A stretch of DNA of 7,392 nt, from NCBI GenBank assembly GCA_018656255.1, contig JABHYI010000013.1, positions 1 through 7,392 on the forward strand. The letters run 5' to 3'. Of the stretch, positions 1-5,181 are shown in pieces. Both the position numbers and the translations under genes were made by a program. The stretch is from Bacteroidota bacterium. Its GTDB lineage: Bacteria; Bacteroidota; Bacteroidia; Flavobacteriales; Flavobacteriaceae. The notes beneath the pieces are model-generated. The model searched no databases. It had not been told where the DNA came from and saw only the letters and a program-made list of their open reading frames with translations. Within the stretch, counting starts at the first letter, position 1, and the number at the start of each line of letters is the position of its first letter.

Positions 1-1085
1 ATGAAACGCGCAAATTTGACATCACCACACACGTACTAGATTCTAGTCTTGAAGCTCCGTGCCGTATAGCCTGTGACCACTTTACACAGGGAGACCTAAT
101 GGATTATGATACGGTGTATGCCTTCGGAAAAAAAGTAGACATACTTACCTTTGAGATAGAAGGTGTAAACATAGAAGCCCTAGAGGCTTTAGAGAAAGAA
201 GGAAAAAAAGTATATCCTAGTTCAAAAACACTGCGCAACATTCAAGACAAAGGAGTGCAAAAAAAGTTTTATGATACTCATAAAATACCCACAGCTCCAT
301 TTTCTGTTTTTGAGACTATTGCACTAGTTAAAAAAGCAGTAGCATCCGGAGAATTAAAACTACCCTTTGTTTGGAAAAGCTGTACAGGCGGCTATGATGG
401 ACAAGGCGTTCAAGTCATTAAAAATTCTCAAACATTAGATGTATTACCAGACTGCCCTTGTATAACAGAAGACCTAGTCGCTTTTAAAAATGAACTTGCT
501 GTAATTGTTGTAAGAAACCCAAGTGCGCAGGTAAAAACATATCCTGTTGTTGAAATGGAATTTCATCCTCAGGCAAACCAAGTAGAGTATGTTATTTGCC
601 CTGCCCGAATTGATGACAAAGTAGCTGCAAAAGCTAGAAGTATAGCCATACAGGTTTCCAAAGCCTTCGAGCATGTAGGTCTTCTTGCCGTTGAAATGTT
701 TCAAACAAATGATGATCAAATTATAGTAAATGAAGTAGCTCCAAGACCACACAACTCCGGTCATTACAGTATTGAGGCTAGTTATACAAACCAATTTGAA
801 CAACACATCAGGGCTATTCTAGATCTACCTCTTGGCAATACCGCTAGTAAAGTAGGTGGTATTATGGTAAATTTGGTAGGTGAACAAAACCACACTGGAG
901 ATGTTGCATATCAAAACATTGAAGAAATTATGGCCATGGATGGTGTAACACCACACATCTACGGAAAAAAACAAACACGCCCTTATAGAAAAATGGGCCA
1001 TGTTACCATTGTAAATGAAAATATTGATACCGCAAGAGAGATTGCACAACAAGTAAAGCAACGTATTAAAGTAATAAGCAAATAA
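1..1085 (+). CDS. purK: N5-carboxyaminoimidazole ribonucleotide synthase PurK (5'-partial)
   Basis: PurK is an ATP-grasp enzyme that carboxylates AIR with bicarbonate and ATP to give N5-CAIR in de novo purine synthesis; it is cytosolic. The frame is open from nucleotide 3 (first full codon Glu) to the stop at 1083-1085, giving 360 visible residues. The residues encoded before the ATG at 99 (ETRKFDITTHVLDSS and on) are typical PurK N-terminal sequence, so the ATG at 99 is an internal Met and about 25-30 residues, including the expected GGGQLG nucleotide-fold loop, lie outside the window. Visible family motifs are the glycine-rich ATP-grasp loop KSCTGGYDGQG (nt 375-407), the ITEDLVAFKNELAV segment, and the highly diagnostic NEVAPRPHNSGH (nt 729-764) followed by a QFEQHIRAI stretch and LPLG. 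No frameshift is seen. The gene lies 2 nt before purE, so the two are surely co-transcribed. The order is purK-purE, the reverse of E. coli. Confidence 0.96.
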   Translation, partial: ETRKFDITTHVLDSSLEAPCRIACDHFTQGDLMDYDTVYAFGKKVDILTFEIEGVNIEALEALEKEGKKVYPSSKTLRNIQDKGVQKKFYDTHKIPTAPFSVFETIALVKKAVASGELKLPFVWKSCTGGYDGQGVQVIKNSQTLDVLPDCPCITEDLVAFKNELAVIVVRNPSAQVKTYPVVEMEFHPQANQVEYVICPARIDDKVAAKARSIAIQVSKAFEHVGLLAVEMFQTNDDQIIVNEVAPRPHNSGHYSIEASYTNQFEQHIRAILDLPLGNTASKVGGIMVNLVGEQNHTGDVAYQNIEEIMAMDGVTPHIYGKKQTRPYRKMGHVTIVNENIDTAREIAQQVKQRIKVISK

Positions 1086-1087
1086 TT

Positions 1088-1564
1088 ATGAAAGTAGCCA
1101 TAGTAATGGGATCCACTAGTGATATGCCCGTAATGCAAGATGCCATAGACATCCTAAAAGGTTTTGATATAGAAATTGAAGTAGATATCGTTTCTGCACA
1201 TCGCACACCAGAAAAACTATTTGACTTTAGTAAAAACGCGCATACTCGTGGTATTAAAGTAATTATTGCAGGAGCAGGTGGCGCAGCACATTTGCCAGGT
1301 ATGGTAGCTTCTTTATCTCCACTGCCAGTAATTGGAGTGCCTGTAAAGTCAAGCAATAGCATCGACGGATGGGACTCAGTGTTGTCTATCTTGCAAATGC
1401 CTGGCGGGGTACCAGTAGCAACTGTTGCCTTAAACGGAGCCAAAAATGCAGGTATATTAGCCGCGCAAATTATTAGCACTGCAGACACATGTGTACTGGA
1501 TAAAGTAATTGCTTACAAAGAGGGATTAAAAATAAAAGTAGAACAAAGCGCTAAAAATCTTTAA
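1088..1564 (+). CDS. purE: N5-CAIR mutase PurE (class I)
   Basis: PurE converts N5-CAIR, the product of PurK, to 4-carboxy-AIR in purine synthesis; the family forms octamers in the cytosol. The 158-residue length is normal for class I PurE. Residues that support the call are the N-terminal nucleotide-phosphate loop MGSTSDMPVM (7-16), the catalytic SAHRTP with His38 (36-41), the GAGGAAHLPGM signature (62-72), and a downstream PVKSSNSIDGWDSVLSILQM segment rich in family-conserved residues. An adjacent purK indicates the bacterial N5-CAIR mutase type rather than the AIR carboxylase (class II) type. The ATG at 1088 is the natural start because the family begins right before this strand (MKVAIVMGS) and the purK stop lies 2 nt upstream. 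No clear Shine-Dalgarno is visible, so translational coupling to purK is likely. Confidence 0.97.
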   Translation: MKVAIVMGSTSDMPVMQDAIDILKGFDIEIEVDIVSAHRTPEKLFDFSKNAHTRGIKVIIAGAGGAAHLPGMVASLSPLPVIGVPVKSSNSIDGWDSVLSILQMPGGVPVATVALNGAKNAGILAAQIISTADTCVLDKVIAYKEGLKIKVEQSAKNL

Positions 1565-1622
1565 GGTTAATCTAATTATACAACACACTTTTTTAAGCAA
1601 CTACCCCTGATAAGCCTATTTT

Positions 1623-3659
1623 ATGGATAACCCATTACTACAACCCTTTGACCTAGCTCCTTTTTCTAAAATTAATAATGAGCATTATTTACCCGCTATT
1701 ACAGCGCTTATTGATATCACAAAAAAAGAGGTAGCTCTTATTACCAAAAACCCAAACACACCTACTTTTAAAAATACGGTAGAGGCGCTCGAGAATACAG
1801 GAAAGGCATTAGATAGAGCCACAAGTATTTTTTTTAATCTCAATAGCGCAGAAACAAATGATCAAATCCAGCAAATAGCGCAAGAGGTTTCTCCACTGTT
1901 ATCAAATTTTTCTAATGATTTACTGCTCAACCAGGCCCTTTTTAAAAGAGTAAAAACCGTCTATGACAACAAACAAACATTTGCGCTAAGTGATGAGCAG
2001 CAGATGTTGCTAGAAAAACAATACAAAGGATTTGCTAGAAATGGAGCCAATCTATCTGAGGATAAAAAAACACAACTTCGTAGCATAGATACCCAGCTTT
2101 CTAAACTAGGTTTACGTTTTGGTGAAAATGTATTAGCCCAAACAAACGCCTTTGAATTATTGCTTGACAAAGAGCAGGATCTTGCAGGCTTACCCGAAGG
2201 AGCAAAAGAAGCTGCCAAACAAACGGCTACAGAGAAAGGCAAGAAGGGTTGGATTATAACCCTAGACTACCCAAGTTATGTGCCCTTTATGAAATATGCT
2301 CAAAACAGAGCCTTGCGTAAAAAACTATCCCTTGCATTTGGCGCTAGAGCCTTTCAAGACAACCCACAAAACAACCAGCAAAACGTTTTAGATATTGTAA
2401 AACTAAGACACCAAAGAGCCCAACTGCTTGGTTATAAAAGTCATGCACATTTTGTTTTAGAGGAGCGCATGGCAGAGTCACCACAAAAGGTGCATGCTTT
2501 TTTAAATGAATTGTTAGTAAAAGCAAGACCGGCCGCTCAAAAAGAATTTGATGAGCTAGAAGCCTTTGCAAAAAAACTTGACGGGATAGACCAGTTACAA
2601 AAATGGGATAGCGCTTACTATGCTGAAAAATTAAAACAAGAAAAATTTAGTTTAGATGATGAGCAGCTAAAGCCCTATTTTAAATTGGAGAACGTAATAC
2701 AGGGTGTTTTTGCTGTGGCCAACAAATTGTTTGACCTTGAGTTTAAAGAAGACCCTACCATAGAGACCTATCATCAAGATGTAAAAACCTACCGCGTACT
2801 AGATACACAAGGAATGCTTGTTGCCATTTTTTATGCAGATTTTCATCCTCGTGCTGGAAAACGTGGGGGTGCTTGGATGACAAGCTACAAGCCCCAACAA
2901 ATAATAGACACTCCAGATGGAAAAGGTGTTATAAATGATAGACCTCACATCTCAAATGTTTGTAATTTCACAAAACCTACTGCAACAAAACCCTCCTTAT
3001 TGACTTTTAATGAGGTAACTACTCTTTTTCATGAGTTTGGCCATGGCCTTCATGGAATGCTAGCAAACACTAAGTACAAAGGCCTAAGTGGCACCAATGT
3101 CTCTTGGGATTTTGTAGAACTGCCAAGTCAAATATTAGAAAACTGGTGCTATGAAAAACAAACTCTGGAGTTATTTGCAACCCATTACAAGACTGGTGAG
3201 GTAATACCTATGGAGCTCATTGAAAAAATTAAAGCTTCTGCCACTTTTCATGAAGGTATGCAAACCCTAAGACAGCTTAGCTTTGGTATGCTGGACATGG
3301 CATGGCATGGTAGTGACCCATCAAAGATAACCTCTGTAAAAGACTTTGAAAACAGCGCCTTTGGAGATACAGTGTTATATCCAGACACCCCAAACACCTG
3401 TATGAGTACTGCATTTAGCCATATATTCCAAGGAGGATACAGTGCAGGATATTACAGCTACAAATGGGCCGAAGTGCTTGACGCAGATGCGTTTGCTTAT
3501 TTTAAAAAAGAAGGTATTTTCAATAAAAAAGTAGCCCGTAAATTCAAAGACTTTATATTATCTAAGGGAGGTACTCAAGATCCTATGGAATTATATATTA
3601 AATTCAGGGGGCAAAAACCAAATCCAGATGCTTTGTTAGAAAGAGCAGGTCTGGTTTAA
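1623..3659 (+). CDS. M3 family zinc metallopeptidase, Dcp/oligopeptidase A-like
   Basis: This is a thimet-oligopeptidase-family enzyme that cleaves short peptides, probably recycling peptides in the cytosol; the N-terminus (MDNPLLQPFDLAPF) shows no signal peptide or lipobox. The 678-residue length matches E. coli Dcp and OpdA (about 680). The zinc site is HEFGH at 470-474 (His470, catalytic Glu471, His474), with the third ligand Glu499 in DFVELPSQ. A GKRGGAW loop lies at 412-418. The C-terminal segment AFSHIFQGGYSAGYYSY (597-613) carries His600, Tyr606, Tyr610 and Tyr613, which correspond to the substrate-binding and transition-state residues of the family. The SGTN..DFVE.PSQ and RGQKP..GL endings look closer to peptidyl-dipeptidase Dcp than to OpdA, but dipeptide-releasing activity cannot be proved from sequence, so no symbol is given. 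The start codon is 58 nt after purE; there is no obvious Shine-Dalgarno. Confidence 0.95.
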   Translation: MDNPLLQPFDLAPFSKINNEHYLPAITALIDITKKEVALITKNPNTPTFKNTVEALENTGKALDRATSIFFNLNSAETNDQIQQIAQEVSPLLSNFSNDLLLNQALFKRVKTVYDNKQTFALSDEQQMLLEKQYKGFARNGANLSEDKKTQLRSIDTQLSKLGLRFGENVLAQTNAFELLLDKEQDLAGLPEGAKEAAKQTATEKGKKGWIITLDYPSYVPFMKYAQNRALRKKLSLAFGARAFQDNPQNNQQNVLDIVKLRHQRAQLLGYKSHAHFVLEERMAESPQKVHAFLNELLVKARPAAQKEFDELEAFAKKLDGIDQLQKWDSAYYAEKLKQEKFSLDDEQLKPYFKLENVIQGVFAVANKLFDLEFKEDPTIETYHQDVKTYRVLDTQGMLVAIFYADFHPRAGKRGGAWMTSYKPQQIIDTPDGKGVINDRPHISNVCNFTKPTATKPSLLTFNEVTTLFHEFGHGLHGMLANTKYKGLSGTNVSWDFVELPSQILENWCYEKQTLELFATHYKTGEVIPMELIEKIKASATFHEGMQTLRQLSFGMLDMAWHGSDPSKITSVKDFENSAFGDTVLYPDTPNTCMSTAFSHIFQGGYSAGYYSYKWAEVLDADAFAYFKKEGIFNKKVARKFKDFILSKGGTQDPMELYIKFRGQKPNPDALLERAGLV

Positions 3660-3671
3660 AACATAGATTGT

Positions 3672-4109
3672 ATGAAACTCATCTACATTACCTTATTTGC
3701 GCTCTTGCTTTTTTCTTGCAAACAAACCTCCTTGAAAGAAGGAACCTCAACAAAGGAGTCAAAAATCATAGATACGGTGAACACATCTAGAGATAAAATT
3801 TACAACCAACTGCAGGGTACTTGGGTTAATACACAAAGCCCTTTAAGCACGCTATCTTTTAATAACAATACGGTTGTTAACAGCTACGATGGTGTGGTGG
3901 TTAAAAAAAACATAGAATTTTCTTTACAAGATTCTTGCGCTGGCACTAATTTTAAAGACACGCCAATACAAAAAGACAAGTACATTGTAACTACCTCAGC
4001 AACTCCAGAGTGTTATTACATTGTAACGCTAGATAAAGAAAATCTAATCTTAGGATTTTGGGGCGTAGAAGAACCCCTAAGATTTAAAAAAAAGACAGAA
4101 AACCTATAG
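3672..4109 (+). CDS. small hypothetical lipoprotein
   Basis: I do not recognise the family. The 145-residue protein begins with a short lipoprotein signal peptide: Met-Lys, a hydrophobic stretch (residues 3-14), then the lipobox LLFSC with Cys16 as the predicted lipidated residue. The mature part starts with a polar Ser/Thr/Lys-rich linker (about 17-45), followed by a compact beta-rich domain that opens with LQGTW (47-51). A start of the form L-x-G-x-W is seen in many small lipocalin-like lipoproteins of Bacteroidota, which is only a suggestion here. Two further cysteines, Cys89 and Cys114, could form a disulfide outside the cytoplasm. The gene starts 12 nt after the peptidase stop and is probably on the same transcript. 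Because the residues after Cys16 are KQTS and not an acidic surface-export tag, periplasmic retention is the simpler guess. Confidence 0.8.
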   Translation: MKLIYITLFALLLFSCKQTSLKEGTSTKESKIIDTVNTSRDKIYNQLQGTWVNTQSPLSTLSFNNNTVVNSYDGVVVKKNIEFSLQDSCAGTNFKDTPIQKDKYIVTTSATPECYYIVTLDKENLILGFWGVEEPLRFKKKTENL

Positions 4110-4127
4110 CGCTGTTAGACAGCTATA
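4105..4127. terminator. candidate hairpin terminator between convergent genes
   Basis: The stem pairs TATAG (4105-4109) with CTATA (4123-4127) and CTGT (4112-4115) with ACAG (4119-4122). It has a 2-nt bulge (CG, 4110-4111) and a 3-nt loop (TAG). It covers the stop codons of both convergent genes. On the minus strand the hairpin is followed by GGTTTTCTGTC and then a run of T, which resembles an intrinsic terminator for the UbiA-like gene. On the plus strand only AAAATAAA follows, so termination of the lipoprotein transcript here is less certain. Confidence 0.4.
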
Positions 4128-4936
4128 AAATAAACCATCCATAGCATCAGTGCCCAAAAAGAGGCAATACCCTCTACCCAAAAAGAGGCAAAATACTTTG
4201 ATTGATGAACCCTAGCGCGGTACAAACAAAAAGCTATAAGCCCACAAACTATAACCAAAGGTGTTGTTTTACTAAAAACAAATGGCTGTTTTAACCCCTC
4301 AAACAATAGGGTAAAAACAAGTAGCAAACCACCAAGAATTTTTGTTTTCTGTACACCTAGTAACTGAGGAAAGGTTACCAAAGCGTTCTTATCTTGGGGT
4401 AAGTCTCTAATTTCAAAAGGAATTATTAAAGCCAGTACAATAAAAAATCGCTGCCCAAAACAAAGCCATAGATCTGGGATAGCGCTAGTGGCATAATACA
4501 CTGGCACTAAAACAGTAAGGCCAGACCAAACAAGAGCTACTATAAACACCTTAACACCGGCCAAGGAGCGAAAATTTTTATGATTTATAGTTGGAATCAC
4601 ATACAGTAAGGTTAAAAAACCAAGCACGAAAAGATATGTTAAAACCACAAGGTGTAATTGGGTTAGAAAATACACCAGCAAACAAAACACTACCAAAGAA
4701 AACACTTGCAAATTTTGCAAGCTTTTTATAAGGCTTTTATGTTGCAGCCCTGCAATCTCAGCGTATTTAATAAAATTATAGCCCGTAATTGTCCCTAAAA
4801 AAGAAACCCAATAAAAAGCAACAGGAAGTGTTACACCAAACTCAATGCTTGTAACATACACTAGCCCTGTAACCCCCAAAGCAACATGGATACTACTTTT
4901 TATGTAAAAAGAAAAGAGAGAGATTAGTGGTTTCAC
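4115..4936 (-). CDS. UbiA prenyltransferase superfamily-like membrane protein, first Asp motif degenerate
   Basis: This 273-residue protein has roughly eight or nine hydrophobic membrane segments throughout and should sit in the inner membrane. The second half carries a good UbiA-family signature: LLYVIP (110-115) before a basic loop and GVKVFIVALVW, then EIRDLPQDK (175-183) with Asp178 and Asp182 spaced as in the second Asp-rich motif, followed by the typical TFPQLLGVQKTK. UbiA enzymes transfer polyprenyl chains to aromatic acceptors in quinone, heme or chlorophyll synthesis. The first motif (NDxxDxxxD) seems to be represented by GYNFIKYAE (52-60), in which Asn54 remains but the aligned Asp positions are Phe55, Tyr58 and Ala62, so classical Mg-diphosphate binding is doubtful. 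The start is GTG at 4936-4934; the next in-frame Met is near the C-terminus and an in-frame stop lies four codons upstream. No quinone gene is adjacent. Function is unassigned. Confidence 0.8.
   Translation of the reverse strand: MKPLISLFSFYIKSSIHVALGVTGLVYVTSIEFGVTLPVAFYWVSFLGTITGYNFIKYAEIAGLQHKSLIKSLQNLQVFSLVVFCLLVYFLTQLHLVVLTYLFVLGFLTLLYVIPTINHKNFRSLAGVKVFIVALVWSGLTVLVPVYYATSAIPDLWLCFGQRFFIVLALIIPFEIRDLPQDKNALVTFPQLLGVQKTKILGGLLLVFTLLFEGLKQPFVFSKTTPLVIVCGLIAFCLYRARVHQSKYFASFWVEGIASFWALMLWMVYFIAV
4153..4191. repeat. 15-nt direct repeat inside the UbiA-like gene
   Basis: CCCAAAAAGAGGCAA occurs exactly at 4153-4167 and again at 4177-4191, offset by 24 nt, a multiple of three. On the minus strand both copies read in frame as Ala-Ser-Phe-Trp (residues 250-253 and 258-261) in the last transmembrane region. 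It looks like a short internal duplication within the coding sequence rather than a mobile or regulatory element. Confidence 0.85.
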
Positions 4937-4945
4937 AATATAAAA

Positions 4946-4951
4946 TTACAT
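4946..4951 (-). other. in-frame ATG-TAA start-stop just upstream of the GTG start
   Basis: Read on the minus strand, the sequence before the UbiA-like gene is ATG TAA TTT TAT ATT GTG AAA. The ATG-TAA pair is in the same frame as the gene and lies nine nucleotides upstream of GTG. It may be a minimal upstream ORF, a relic of an older start, or chance in AT-rich DNA. Confidence 0.5.
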
Positions 4952-4970
4952 ATTCCCTGTATTGAAACCC

Positions 4971-5009
4971 ACTAACAACAACACTTTTTAAAAAGAATGT
5001 TAGTAACAT
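4971..5009. promoter_or_regulatory. overlapping dyads in the divergent intergenic region
   Basis: Three exact inverted repeats overlap here. ACTAACA (4971-4977) pairs with TGTTAGT (4998-5004). CTTTTTAAAAAG (4984-4995) is a 12-bp palindrome between them. ATGTTA-G-TAACAT (4997-5009) has 6-bp arms around a single central base. The position between two divergent genes fits a regulator-binding site, but the AT-rich background raises the chance rate and no regulator can be named. Confidence 0.35.
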
Positions 5010-5039
5010 CGTTTTTTGGTTGAAAAATAAACGTTTGTA

Positions 5040-5054
5040 AAATGTTAAACATTT
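5040..5054. promoter_or_regulatory. 15-nt dyad AAATGTT-A-AACATTT, candidate operator
   Basis: The two 7-bp arms are perfectly complementary around one central A. The dyad lies 22 nt upstream of the candidate -7 box of gcvP, so a bound protein would touch the -35/-50 region. It shares the ATGTT/AACAT half-sites with the dyad at 4997-5009, though with different spacing (one base instead of three between the halves). Confidence 0.35.
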
Positions 5055-5076
5055 CATTTTTATTTTTTTTATGTTG

Positions 5077-5084
5077 TATTTTTG
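5077..5084 (+). promoter_or_regulatory. candidate gcvP promoter, Bacteroidota -7 box
   Basis: TATTTTTG matches the Bacteroidota -7 consensus TAnnTTTG exactly. A clean -33 TTTG is not present; the best partner is TTTC at 5052-5055, 21 nt upstream. If it is used, transcription should start around 5090 and leave a leader of about 90 nt before the gcvP ATG. The T-rich surroundings make a chance match possible. Confidence 0.45.
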
Positions 5085-5089
5085 CTCCT

Positions 5090-5132
5090 TGATTTTAAGG
5101 CGCATATTATGATCATAATCATCTTAAAATCA
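5090..5132 (+). promoter_or_regulatory. nested inverted repeat at the predicted 5' end of the gcvP leader
   Basis: TGATTTTAAG (5090-5099) is perfectly complementary to CTTAAAATCA (5123-5132). Between them lies a second perfect palindrome, ATTATGATCATAAT (5106-5119). As RNA this would give a 10-bp outer stem, an asymmetric internal loop, and an inner 5-bp stem with a GAUC loop. As DNA it could be an operator just downstream of the promoter. It has no T-tract after it, so it is not an intrinsic terminator, and it does not resemble the conserved core of the glycine riboswitch. Confidence 0.5.
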
Positions 5133-5159
5133 TACCATACAAATGTTCAATTAACACCA

Positions 5160-5176
5160 TTTCCTTACAAAGGAAA
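5160..5176 (+). promoter_or_regulatory. gcvP ribosome binding site inside a perfect 7-bp hairpin
   Basis: TTTCCTT (5160-5166) pairs fully with AAGGAAA (5170-5176) across a 3-nt ACA loop. The 3' arm holds the Shine-Dalgarno-like AAGGA (5170-5174), 7 nt before the gcvP ATG. This is the only clear Shine-Dalgarno-like sequence before a gene start in the window. The stem would hide it from the ribosome, which suggests translational control, although ribosomes of many Bacteroidota make little use of Shine-Dalgarno pairing. Confidence 0.5.
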
Positions 5177-5181
5177 ATGCT

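Noticed and set aside
99..101. ATG at 99 as the start of purK
   Set aside because: The frame stays open to the window edge and the upstream codons encode typical PurK N-terminal sequence, so this Met is internal.
474..1488. Antisense ORFs over purK and purE (474-806, 825-1061, 1066-1488)
   Set aside because: They mirror the well-supported purK and purE coding sequence; none shows a recognisable domain.
1565..1622. Terminator or promoter between purE and the M3 peptidase gene
   Set aside because: There is a TTTTTT run at about 1590, but no convincing stem before it and no TAnnTTTG box, so I cannot support either feature.
1961..2571. Antisense ORFs over the M3 peptidase gene (1961-2242, 2344-2571)
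   Set aside because: They are shadows of a clearly coding frame, with no family features.
4893..5105. 70-codon minus-strand ORF over the divergent intergenic region
   Set aside because: It overlaps the UbiA-like gene in another frame, is low-complexity Lys/Phe/Leu-rich sequence from AT-rich DNA, and shows no domain.
5085..5181. Glycine riboswitch upstream of gcvP
   Set aside because: The leader of about 90 nt is AT-rich and I see no conserved GGAGAG-type core or paired aptamer arrangement; only the simple hairpins reported above are present.
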